From assembly GCA_946566685.1 (NCBI GenBank), contig CAMNXA010000004.1, forward strand, positions 1-64,000: a stretch of DNA of 64,000 nt. The letters run 5' to 3'. Source of the stretch: an uncultured Lachnospiraceae bacterium (GTDB lineage Bacteria; Bacillota; Clostridia; Lachnospirales; Lachnospiraceae). Below, one piece after another: positions 26,431-33,570 of this stretch (position 1 is its first letter; each line of letters begins with the position of its first letter). The position numbers and the translations under genes were made by a program. The notes below the pieces were generated by a model. It was not told where the DNA came from, did no database searches, and saw only the letters and a program-made list of their open reading frames with translations.

Positions 26431-26459
26431 ATTATAGCAGGATTGCCGTTAACTCACAA
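26431..26459 (-). promoter_or_regulatory. Promoter of the sigma factor-DUF2461 operon
   Basis: Minus-strand TTGTGA (26454-26459), 17-base spacer, TATAAT (26431-26436). It lies downstream of the ABC permease stop, giving the sigma gene its own start about 110 bases upstream of the ATG. Confidence 0.65.
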
Positions 26460-26513
26460 ATATTTCCGGATGGTATTGCTGCTCCCCTTGATCGGACTGT
26501 GATTCCTGGGTGA

Positions 26514-27251
26514 CTAATTGGCAGAGATCTCCCGCCTGCGCAAATATAGGATTGCCAGGGCAGCAAAGATGATAATATAACCAAGGGAATTGATCATAAG
26601 AGTCGGCACATCCACTTCCAGGTTGGGATTGTTGGCGCGCATCCCCATACAATAGATAGAATAAGGATAGTCCAGCCCGTGATCCCGGTTCGTCATCATA
26701 AGCCCCAGGACTCCTCCCAGGAGGGCAATACCAATGGGGATGGCGAAAGAGCGGATGATCAGGGAAAACAAAAGCTGCACACAACAGATCACGACCGTGC
26801 CAACAACACCGCAGAGAAACCACTCCAGTGCTTTTGAGGGGAAGGGACTCTGGATACCGGCGAATTTGCCGCATACATAGAATAACAAAAAAATCCATGC
26901 ATTCCCCAGTATTGCCATAAACACAGCTTGTGTCAATTTTCCCAGATAAAGGCTGACAAGCGGCACAGGAGCGGTCAGGAAACTGTTCCAGTTGTGATGG
27001 GTGTGTTCCAGACGCCAGAGATAAGAGCAGTAAGTGCCAATCAGCGCAGGCATAAAGAAATAACATAAGAAGAGGGAATGCTGACTCCACAGACTGTACC
27101 ATTCCGACTTCAGGATGCCGATATTCATTCTGTAATTGACGGTTCCAAAGAAAGCGGATATGATCGGCAGGGCGAAGAACGCCAGCCATACCGGGCTTCG
27201 CTTCAGTTTTAATCGTTCGGCCTTGACGGCCCTTGAATAAGATGTTTTCAT
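26514..27251 (-). CDS. ABC-2 type permease, lantibiotic-immunity (LanG/MutG-like)
   Basis: 245 residues with six helices. It starts with AVKAERLKLKRSPVWLAFF, the typical opening of MutG/LanG-like ABC permeases that remove antimicrobial peptides from the membrane. The 240-250 residue size also fits. AGGAGGAAAC precedes the ATG. Last gene of a three-gene operon (ATPase, permease, permease). Confidence 0.83.
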   Translation of the reverse strand: MKTSYSRAVKAERLKLKRSPVWLAFFALPIISAFFGTVNYRMNIGILKSEWYSLWSQHSLFLCYFFMPALIGTYCSYLWRLEHTHHNWNSFLTAPVPLVSLYLGKLTQAVFMAILGNAWIFLLFYVCGKFAGIQSPFPSKALEWFLCGVVGTVVICCVQLLFSLIIRSFAIPIGIALLGGVLGLMMTNRDHGLDYPYSIYCMGMRANNPNLEVDVPTLMINSLGYIIIFAALAILYLRRREISAN

Positions 27252-27267
27252 GTATGTTTCCTCCTAG

Positions 27268-28020
27268 TTAGACTTCTTTGTGTGTAAATGCGATTCTGCC
27301 TGTCACATAAAAGACAAGGATCCATATAAAGACCATTCCGATGGCGCAATATTCTATCACGGAATATTCCCTGTAAAAATATGTCACCACCCGGGTCTCG
27401 ATGTTCCAGTCCATCCCCACCAGTGCACGGGATAGAAAGCCGCCCCAGGGCAGGAAAGAATACATTTTGATGTACATCAGTATCAATCCCAGAAGCGAAC
27501 CGCACAGTCCCACCACCAGAGGGATCATCTGGTTAAAGAAAAGCAGGGATAGATTCAGCTGTAGCAAATACAGGGAAAGGCAGCAGGCAAAGTTAAAGAC
27601 CAGAGCCAGCGCATAATAGTGCATATCCGGATTCCCCAGATAGTGACGACAGAATCCTAGAACCAGTAAAAAGGCTATCTGTCCAATGGAGATGGCGGCC
27701 ACAAAAAGCAGGCCGCAGACTACCTTGGCGTCAAAAAGAATGGCCGGCCGGCGCAGTGTCTTAAGCTGCTTGTAAGTATTGCCCTTGTGTTCCAGGTCGC
27801 TGAGGCGAGAGGCCAGTACCGACATGAAGGTAGGCATCATAATCACATTGAGCAGAGGCAGCATATAGAGCAGGTTGATCCAGCCCTGAGCAAGCTCTTT
27901 TTCATCAGGACTTTTCGTAGCCCAGAGAAACCATGCAAACTGTACGCTGATCAGGGCAAACATGGTCAGGCCGATTTTTCTTCTCTTAATCTTTTGAAAT
28001 TCTGTTCGCAGTGTGATCAT
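27268..28020 (-). CDS. ABC-2 type permease, lantibiotic-immunity (LanE/MutE-like)
   Basis: 250 residues, six helices, opening with TLRTEFQKIKRRKIGLTMF, the LanE/MutE/CprB type. The gene overlaps the upstream ATPase stop by four bases and is followed after 16 bases by the second permease. The two permeases are about 250 residues each and differ strongly, consistent with a heterodimeric channel as in LanFEG and CprABC. Confidence 0.83.
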   Translation of the reverse strand: MITLRTEFQKIKRRKIGLTMFALISVQFAWFLWATKSPDEKELAQGWINLLYMLPLLNVIMMPTFMSVLASRLSDLEHKGNTYKQLKTLRRPAILFDAKVVCGLLFVAAISIGQIAFLLVLGFCRHYLGNPDMHYYALALVFNFACCLSLYLLQLNLSLLFFNQMIPLVVGLCGSLLGLILMYIKMYSFLPWGGFLSRALVGMDWNIETRVVTYFYREYSVIEYCAIGMVFIWILVFYVTGRIAFTHKEV

Positions 28021-28937
28021 AAACTACTCTCCTTTCCGGTCAGAGATAAGAAAATATCTTCCAGACTTGTCTCTCGCTTTTCTATGCGGTAGAGAGATAT
28101 ATTCTGAGCGATAAGCCGCCTGCACAGATTCGCTATATAAGAGTCATCCATCATGGGAAACAGCAGATAATCCTCTTCCTGTGATATGTCAATCCCGTCC
28201 TGACGAAGCAGGTCGGCGGCAATCGCCGCATGGCTGACACGCAGTGCAATCTGGGATCTGGCATGGGCGTGAAGGGATTCCAGGGTGTTTTGATAGACCA
28301 ATTCACCTTTGCGGATAATCCCTACATGGTCAGCCATCTGATCGATCTCACTGAGCAGATGGGAGGAGACCAGGACAGTCATACCATAGGCGGAAGGCAG
28401 AGAACAGATCAGTTCCCGCATCTCCTGAATACCGGCGGGATCCAGACCATTTGTGGGTTCGTCCAGAATCAAAAGTCTGGGAAAGCCCAGCAGGGCGGAG
28501 GCCAGACCGAGGCGCTGTTTCATACCGAGAGAATAGTGATTGACCAGTTTATGGCGGGCACTGTCCAAACGGACAATTTTTAATACCTCATCAATATCTT
28601 TCGTGGAACAGCCTTTGAGAGTCTGGATAATACGCAGATTTTCCTCTCCGCTCAGATGCCCGTAGTAGCTGGGGGATTCAATCAGCGAACCGGTCTGTGA
28701 GAGGAGCTTGATGCGGTTTTTTTCATTGACAGGTATTCCAAAAAGCGTAATATTCCCCTCAGTAGGTCTGGCCAGACCGAGGATCATTTTTAGCGTGGTA
28801 GATTTGCCGGCGCCGTTAGGGCCCAAGAAGCCGTAGATGGCGCCGGACGTTACCTGCATGTTGACGGCATTGACACAGCGGACTTTGCCGTACTGTTTTG
28901 TGAGATTATGGGTTTCTACCAGATTTTGTGCTGACAT
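28017..28937 (-). CDS. ABC transporter ATPase, LanF/BcrA-like
   Basis: 306 residues. Walker A (GFLGPNGAGKSTTLKMI), Q-loop (LSQTGSLIESPSYYG), signature (YSLGMKQRLGLA), Walker B (LLILDEPTNGLDP) and the H-loop (SSHLL) are all present. A C-terminal domain follows from about 225, ending in ETSLEDIFLSLTG, as in bacitracin and lantibiotic exporters. With the two permeases and the two-component genes at 31202-33240 it forms a CprABC-CprKR-like peptide-resistance module, now split by an inserted cassette. Confidence 0.92.
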   Translation of the reverse strand: MSAQNLVETHNLTKQYGKVRCVNAVNMQVTSGAIYGFLGPNGAGKSTTLKMILGLARPTEGNITLFGIPVNEKNRIKLLSQTGSLIESPSYYGHLSGEENLRIIQTLKGCSTKDIDEVLKIVRLDSARHKLVNHYSLGMKQRLGLASALLGFPRLLILDEPTNGLDPAGIQEMRELICSLPSAYGMTVLVSSHLLSEIDQMADHVGIIRKGELVYQNTLESLHAHARSQIALRVSHAAIAADLLRQDGIDISQEEDYLLFPMMDDSYIANLCRRLIAQNISLYRIEKRETSLEDIFLSLTGKESSL

Positions 28938-29026
28938 GGTGTATCATCCTTTCCTGTGTTGTTGTCAAAGCTTTGCGGGCTTTGATAAATTCAGGATACA
29001 GGGGTTGACTTACGTGATGATGAAGA

Positions 29027-29049
29027 TGAGATTACATTTACCTTAAGAA
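29027..29049 (+). repeat. Left 23-bp direct repeat of the cassette
   Basis: Begins TGAGATTACA and ends CCTTAAGAA. Identical to 31052-31074. It lies upstream of the ABC operon. Confidence 0.85.
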
Positions 29050-29065
29050 ATATTTTGTATTTTCA

Positions 29066-29094
29066 TTGCTTTTTGAATGAAAAGTCTATATAAT
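29066..29094 (+). promoter_or_regulatory. Promoter of the AAA/RloB-like cassette
   Basis: TTGCTT (29066-29071), 17-base spacer, TATAAT (29089-29094), about 80 bases before the AAA gene. Confidence 0.6.
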
Positions 29095-29105
29095 ACAGAT
29101 AAAAT

Positions 29106-29132
29106 AAAAATATTACATTTTGTAATATTTTT
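29106..29132 (+). promoter_or_regulatory. Perfect palindrome at the predicted transcription start
   Basis: AAAAATATTAC (29106-29116) and GTAATATTTTT (29122-29132) pair over 11 bases around a 5-base loop, about 12 bases after the -10 box. The position fits an operator for a repressor or a leader hairpin at the very 5' end of the message. Confidence 0.45.
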
Positions 29133-29173
29133 ATAAAAATTGTAAATAATATTGTTTAAAATGAGGTATCAAA

Positions 29174-30511
29174 ATGATAAATCAAATTTATCTTTTAAAT
29201 ATCACGGTTTCTGGGGTGAAGTGCATTAAAGAGGACGTGCGTCTGGATTTCTATAAAAAAACGATTGATAAGAATTTTAATCCGGAGAAATACAGGGTAA
29301 AAGCCATTTATGGTGAGAATGGTTCCGGGAAATCTGCGCTTATAACAGCGGTGAAGATTTTTCAGAATTTGATGATGCGTACCAATTATCTGATGGAATC
29401 GCAGACACAGGGATTTTTAGATGAAATCATCAATAAATCAACAGGCACATTACGATTTACGTGTGAAATTCTTATTGTAACAGATAAGGAGCAGATTGTC
29501 TTTAATTACTCGTTTTGTTTAGGGAAAAACAATAATGCATTATATGAAATTCAATCTGAAAAATTAAAAGCTAAAAATGGCAATTATCCAAACAATAAGT
29601 ATCAGATACTTTTTGAATGTAAAGAAGGAGAGTTGATTTATATTTCCTGTAATGAGCAGGCCAAAGAAGTCATAGAAAAGGTGACAACGAATTTATTATC
29701 CATGCAGTCATTTATCTATTTATATGTTACCAATATAAAAAAAGTTGCAGTGGAGGGGGAAAAGTTTCTTGATAAGGATTTTTTCCTTTATATGTTAATG
29801 TTTTCTTTTACACCCATGTTCATGAAGATATATATTCCGGCGGAGGATCAACATGAATTGTATTTTCTCAGAAGGAGTTTAAAGGAAGAAGGCATCAAGC
29901 AGAAAGAACTTATGGAAAAACTTTTTGCATTTGAAGAAAGATGGAATGTATATTCCAGTGTAAATCAAAAATATGTACTTAAGGAGTATTATGATAAATA
30001 TAAGCAGAAAGTAGGCCAGTTAACACAATTTATTAAAATTTTCAAACCAGGTTTGGTATCCATAGATATTGATGCCAAGGAAAATGGCGAAGAATATGTA
30101 TGTGACCTGAATCTCAATTATGGTGACTATGTAATTAATAAAGAATTTGAGAGTACAGGGATTAAGAAACTGATCAGGCTCTTTGATTGCTTTGAATCCG
30201 CCAGTACGGGCGGGATTGTGTTTGTCGATGAGATGGATGCAAATTTAAATGATATATATCTGTGCAAGCTGATTGAATATTTCATGTATTATGGCAAAGG
30301 GCAGTTATGTTTTACCACACATAATCTGGATCCCATGAGCGTATTAAAAGACAACAGAAACTCCATAGATTTCTTATCCAGCGATAATCATCTGATTTCA
30401 TGGACATCCAGAGGGAATGCATCGCCGGAAAACTGCTACAAGAATGGGATGATCGAAGATTCACCATTCAATATAGATGCAACGGATTTTGTGGGAATTT
30501 TTGGGGAGTAG
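29174..30511 (+). CDS. AAA (ABC-type) ATPase of a putative defence pair
   Basis: 445 residues. Walker A is IYGENGSGKS (45-54). The Walker B region IVFVDEMDANLND has its catalytic Asp-Glu near 352-353, and FTTHN (about 379-383) is the switch His. This is the ATP-binding-cassette-like AAA15/AAA21 type found in OLD, RloA, AbiEii-independent and PARIS AriA proteins. The long helical insert (about 205-295) between the motifs is normal for them. GAGG lies upstream of the ATG. It is followed after six bases by the RloB/TOPRIM-like gene. Base composition is clearly more AT-rich than the flanking exporter and regulator genes. Confidence 0.78.
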   Translation: MINQIYLLNITVSGVKCIKEDVRLDFYKKTIDKNFNPEKYRVKAIYGENGSGKSALITAVKIFQNLMMRTNYLMESQTQGFLDEIINKSTGTLRFTCEILIVTDKEQIVFNYSFCLGKNNNALYEIQSEKLKAKNGNYPNNKYQILFECKEGELIYISCNEQAKEVIEKVTTNLLSMQSFIYLYVTNIKKVAVEGEKFLDKDFFLYMLMFSFTPMFMKIYIPAEDQHELYFLRRSLKEEGIKQKELMEKLFAFEERWNVYSSVNQKYVLKEYYDKYKQKVGQLTQFIKIFKPGLVSIDIDAKENGEEYVCDLNLNYGDYVINKEFESTGIKKLIRLFDCFESASTGGIVFVDEMDANLNDIYLCKLIEYFMYYGKGQLCFTTHNLDPMSVLKDNRNSIDFLSSDNHLISWTSRGNASPENCYKNGMIEDSPFNIDATDFVGIFGE

Positions 30512-30517
30512 CAGAGT

Positions 30518-31030
30518 ATGGCGATACAAATGATATTGTGTCTGGAAACAAATAAGAGGGCAAATACTGACTATATTTATATTAAAGAAACCCTGGATTA
30601 TCTGTACCAGAAAAGCAATCAGATCAAAATCAGCATAGTGTATATGAATACGAAATCGAAATACTGTTCCGGTGGTGTTTTGAAAGAAATCAGCCGGAAG
30701 ACGAAAGACTATGTACATGGAGAAACCAAGGTTATTTATTGCATTGATACAGATGCGTATGAGAAGAATACCAAACATGCCAAAGAATTTAATGATATTC
30801 AACAATTCTGCAAAGAAAATGGTTATGATCTGATCTGGTTTTGTCATGACGTGGAGGAGGTCTTTTGGGGGAAGAAGGTTCCAGATTCTGCCAAAGTGCA
30901 GGAAGCGGAGGCATTTAGAAGAAAAAAGAAGATTGCAGAAATGTCTGCGAAAGGATTATCAAGCCAGACAATGAAGACATGCCGAAGTAATATTTTAAAT
31001 GTGTTGGATAAATACCTGACAAGAAAATAG
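30518..31030 (+). CDS. RloB/TOPRIM-like putative effector nuclease
   Basis: 170 residues. The order of acidic motifs resembles TOPRIM and RloB proteins: an early Glu (E10, MILCLETNK), a strand ending in Asp-x-Asp (VIYCIDTDAY, D77 and D79), then WFCHDVEEVF (D111, E113, E114) in the position of the RloB NPxFE motif. The C-terminal part is a basic helix pair. In RloAB, PARIS and OLD-type systems the partner ATPase senses infection and the TOPRIM-like subunit cuts nucleic acid (in PARIS, tRNA). The assignment rests on motif order and pairing, not on strong sequence identity. Confidence 0.6.
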   Translation: MAIQMILCLETNKRANTDYIYIKETLDYLYQKSNQIKISIVYMNTKSKYCSGGVLKEISRKTKDYVHGETKVIYCIDTDAYEKNTKHAKEFNDIQQFCKENGYDLIWFCHDVEEVFWGKKVPDSAKVQEAEAFRRKKKIAEMSAKGLSSQTMKTCRSNILNVLDKYLTRK

Positions 31031-31051
31031 CACCGTTTAAGGTGCTTTTTT
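31029..31051 (+). terminator. Terminator of the cassette
   Basis: AGCACC (31029-31034), loop GTTTAA, GGTGCT (31041-31046), then a T-run that ends exactly where the right direct repeat begins. The stem overlaps the stop codon of the RloB-like gene. Confidence 0.8.
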
Positions 31052-31074
31052 TGAGATTACATTTACCTTAAGAA
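31052..31074 (+). repeat. Right 23-bp direct repeat of the cassette
   Basis: Identical to 29027-29049. It ends 13 bases upstream of a poor -35 box of the two-component operon, so it may also be, or contain, the response-regulator binding site. Confidence 0.85.
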
Positions 31075-31087
31075 GCAGCCGCATATC

Positions 31088-31116
31088 TTTTCCGGAAATG
31101 TGGTAAGTAATATAAT
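31088..31116 (+). promoter_or_regulatory. Two-component operon promoter with weak -35
   Basis: TTTTCC (31088-31093), 17-base spacer, TATAAT (31111-31116). The poor -35 and the repeat just upstream suggest an activator-dependent promoter. Confidence 0.5.
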
Positions 31117-31201
31117 AATAGATAAGGGAGTATTTGTGAAATGGTAAGTGATGAGCAGTATGGCTTTATCTTTTTCTTAACAGAAAGGCGGGAACATCCG
31201 G

Positions 31202-31927
31202 ATGCATATTAATGAATATAAAATCTTATTAGTAGATGATGAGAAGACGCTGCGGGAAATGGTGTGCGGCTTTTTACAGCGGGCGGGTTTCCATAAAGTG
31301 ATCACAGCGGCGGATTGCAGGGAGGCCAGGGAACGGTTTCATAAAGAAGCGCCACACCTGGTTCTTCTGGATGTGATGCTGCCGGATGGAGATGGGTTCT
31401 CTCTTTTTGAAGACTTGCAAAAAGATTCGGAAGTACCAGTTATATTCCTTTCCGCGCGGGATGAGGACGAGAACAGACTGCGGGGCCTGGGGCTTGGGGC
31501 AGATGATTATATCACAAAGCCCTTCCTGCCAGAGGAGCTGATCTTGCGGGTTAAGGCTGTGTTGAAGCGCGTATATCGGGCGAAGGATATGCGGGAGGAA
31601 GAGCTAGTCGTACTGGGTGCGTGTCGAGTGGATATGGGAAGCGGGGTAGTATATTGGCACAGAGAAGCAGACATCAGTATAGAAGAAACGGATACGGAAG
31701 TTACTCTTACGGCAAAGGAGTATGCCATCTTACAGAAACTGGCACAGGAAAGAGGACGGATCGTGACCATTGATGCCCTGTGTGATGCGGTCTGGCAGGA
31801 AGAAAATTATGGCTATGAAAACACACTGATCGTCCATATCCGCAGACTGCGGGAAAAGATAGAAGAGGATCCCTCTCATCCGAAATACCTTCTGACGGTG
31901 AGAGGATTGGGATATCGGTTGATTTGA
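31202..31927 (+). CDS. OmpR/PhoB-family response regulator
   Basis: 241 residues. Receiver domain (1-120) with acidic pocket VDDEKT, phospho-acceptor Asp in LVLLDVMLPDGDG, Ser in FLSARD and Lys in YITKPF. A winged-helix DNA-binding domain follows (about 140-240, LTAKEYAILQKLAQ and TVRGLGYRL). AAAGGCGGGAA is the likely ribosome site. With the kinase gene 68 bases downstream it forms a two-component system. Its position facing an ABC exporter of the LanFEG/Cpr type suggests sensing of cell-envelope antimicrobial peptides. Confidence 0.93.
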   Translation: MHINEYKILLVDDEKTLREMVCGFLQRAGFHKVITAADCREARERFHKEAPHLVLLDVMLPDGDGFSLFEDLQKDSEVPVIFLSARDEDENRLRGLGLGADDYITKPFLPEELILRVKAVLKRVYRAKDMREEELVVLGACRVDMGSGVVYWHREADISIEETDTEVTLTAKEYAILQKLAQERGRIVTIDALCDAVWQEENYGYENTLIVHIRRLREKIEEDPSHPKYLLTVRGLGYRLI

Positions 31928-31995
31928 GGTGAACACTTAATTCTCAATTGACAATTTGGGGTTGTGGCGTAGAGTGCAGTGAGAGGAAAAGGCAA

Positions 31996-33240
31996 ATGAG
32001 TCTGAAATATAATTATAAAAAAACTATCAGATTATTTCTATATGGAGTCGCCGTACTGGTCATGATCATTTTGCTGGTGGGTGTATTGAACCTTGTCTTT
32101 TTGTTCGTGGGAACTTTTGCGTATATAAATATGGATACGAATTATATTTACGGCGGAACGGTCATGGAGGCCCTTACACTTACTGAAAATGGTTATGTGC
32201 TTTCTGAAGAAATGGAGCAGGAGTTTGCCGAGCAGAATCAGTGGGCGATGCTCTTGGACGAAACTGGACAGGTAATATGGAGTATACGAAAACCGGAGGA
32301 ACTGAAAGAAATTTACACGCAGTCAGATATTGCCCGGATGACGCGTTATTATCTAAATGGCTATCCCGTGCAGCTTCGCGTGTGGGAAGACCGGATCATG
32401 GTGGTGGGGCTGCAAAAGGATGCTGTCTGGAAATATAATTTGGAGTTTCCCATTGCCTGGATGGAGTTTATCAAGAGAATATGGTGGTATTATTTTTTGA
32501 TCAACTTTACCTGGATTGTGGTGCTGGCTTTCTTTTTTACCAGGCGTTATACCAGAAAAAGAGAACAGGCGAGGATTGAGTGGATTTCGGGCGTTTCTCA
32601 TGATATCCGCACTCCTTTATCTGTGGTGATGGGTTATGCGGACACATTGGAGCATGATGAAGAACTGTCGGCAGAGACAAGGCAGCAGGCGGCCATGATC
32701 CGGCACCAGAGTGTGGTGATGAAGGAACTGATCGCGGATTTGAACCTTACGTCCCAGCTGGAATATTCCATGCAGACGCCCAGACGGGAGAAGGTTCGTC
32801 CGGCTGAAGTCATCAGAAATATAGCGGCAGAGTTTTTGAATGATTCTTTACCGGAACAACTGGAGATTGACGCGCAGATTGCACCGGGCGCAGAGGGTGT
32901 GTGTGTGAAGGCGGACAGACAGCTTTTCATGCGGATATTCCGTAATCTGATCAATAACAGCCTTAAACACAGCGGACAGGAAGATATAGTTAAGATTCAG
33001 ATATCCATGTGGCAAGAGAAAGGGAAGTGCCGTATCCGCTATGCAGATAATGGCGTTGGTTATTCCGAAGAGATCCTGCGCGGATTGTGCAGCAGGAAGA
33101 AAGATACATCGGGAAATGCTATTCATGGATTGCAGATTGTGAAGAAGATTATCCTGGCACATGGCGGGAAGATTCGGTTTGGAAACTGTGAGGAGGGTGG
33201 GAGTTATTGCTTGATGGAGATTCGCCGGGAGAGAGGGTGA
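31996..33240 (+). CDS. Sensor histidine kinase
   Basis: 414 residues from the ATG at 31996, which has GAGAGGAAAAGG upstream; a longer in-frame start at 31948 adds 16 residues without membrane character. Two membrane helices (about 14-36 and 160-180) enclose an extracytoplasmic sensor of about 120 residues. HisKA domain with the phosphorylated His in SGVSHDIRTPLSVVMG. HATPase domain with the N-box NLINNSLKH, DNGVGY and HGLQIVKK. No HAMP domain is obvious. Probable partner of the upstream regulator. A leftward promoter in the invertible segment would transcribe antisense to its 3' half. Confidence 0.92.
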   Translation: MSLKYNYKKTIRLFLYGVAVLVMIILLVGVLNLVFLFVGTFAYINMDTNYIYGGTVMEALTLTENGYVLSEEMEQEFAEQNQWAMLLDETGQVIWSIRKPEELKEIYTQSDIARMTRYYLNGYPVQLRVWEDRIMVVGLQKDAVWKYNLEFPIAWMEFIKRIWWYYFLINFTWIVVLAFFFTRRYTRKREQARIEWISGVSHDIRTPLSVVMGYADTLEHDEELSAETRQQAAMIRHQSVVMKELIADLNLTSQLEYSMQTPRREKVRPAEVIRNIAAEFLNDSLPEQLEIDAQIAPGAEGVCVKADRQLFMRIFRNLINNSLKHSGQEDIVKIQISMWQEKGKCRIRYADNGVGYSEEILRGLCSRKKDTSGNAIHGLQIVKKIILAHGGKIRFGNCEEGGSYCLMEIRRERG

Positions 33241-33261
33241 ATTGGGGTGGGTATTAATTTT

Positions 33262-33298
33262 ACCGTCATATGGGGGAATCCCTGTATGGCGGTTTTTT
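33262..33298 (+). terminator. Terminator of the two-component operon
   Basis: ACCGTCATA (33262-33270) pairs with TATGGCGGT (33285-33293, one wobble), then a T-run. It is T-rich on the plus strand only, so it should not stop leftward transcription. It lies just outside the left end of the invertible segment. Confidence 0.75.
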
Positions 33299-33309
33299 AG
33301 ACAAAAAAC

Positions 33310-33335
33310 ATTCGCAGAATTAGGTATTCTGCGAA
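33310..33335 (+). repeat. Left recombinase core-like site
   Basis: After an A, arm TTCGCAGAA, spacer TTAGGTA, arm TTCTGCGAA. Nine-base inverted arms around a 7-base asymmetric spacer. No T-run follows, so it is not a terminator. Confidence 0.8.
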
Positions 33336-33395
33336 AAATAATAACATTCAAAATGAGTTCCTTGTGAACTGTCTGTAACGTATCTATCGTCAATA

Positions 33396-33424
33396 ATTAT
33401 ACTTTACGTAACCCCTTTTGTCAA
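33396..33424 (-). promoter_or_regulatory. Consensus promoter pointing left inside the invertible segment
   Basis: On the minus strand a perfect TTGACA (33419-33424), 17-base spacer and perfect TATAAT (33396-33401). In the present orientation it fires out through the left repeat toward the 3' end of the kinase gene. After inversion it would sit at about 34656-34684, reading rightward into the TnpB-like gene. Confidence 0.8.
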
Positions 33425-33534
33425 TTTCATGGTCTTAACTGATTGCCATTGTCTTAAGGAAATGTCTTCCATGATTAAACACTATGTAAAATTTTGTCGC
33501 AGTTTATACTATTAAATAACATCAATATTATATT

Positions 33535-33556
33535 TATGGTCAAAAAAGTGGTCAGA
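33535..33556 (+). promoter_or_regulatory. Paired direct repeats, possible recombinase arm site (left)
   Basis: TATGGTCA, six bases, TGGTCAGA: the hexamer TGGTCA occurs twice at a 12-base period. The same arrangement recurs at 34681-34702. Tn916-type integrases bind paired direct repeats with their N-terminal domain. Confidence 0.5.
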
Positions 33557-33570
33557 AAGGAGATTTATGC

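Larger units (their letters stand above)
29027..31074. mobile_element. AAA ATPase + RloB/TOPRIM-like cassette bracketed by exact 23-bp direct repeats
   Basis: A two-gene, AT-rich unit of about 2.0 kb with its own promoter and terminator lies between the ABC exporter and its probable two-component regulator. The sequences at 29027-29049 and 31052-31074 are identical and in the same orientation, as expected for a target-site duplication or attachment-site recombination. No transposase or integrase lies within it, so it would have moved with outside help. Confidence 0.6.

Noticed and set aside
26449-27189. A 246-codon minus-strand ORF overlapping the LanG-like permease
   Set aside because: The frame at 26514-27251 gives a proper permease with six helices and a ribosome site; the other is a shadow.
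32848-33393. A 181-codon ORF on the minus strand, antisense to the kinase gene, beginning just after the leftward promoter
   Set aside because: Its TTG start lies three bases from the -10 box, so it would precede the transcript, and the composition is that of an antisense shadow of a real kinase gene.
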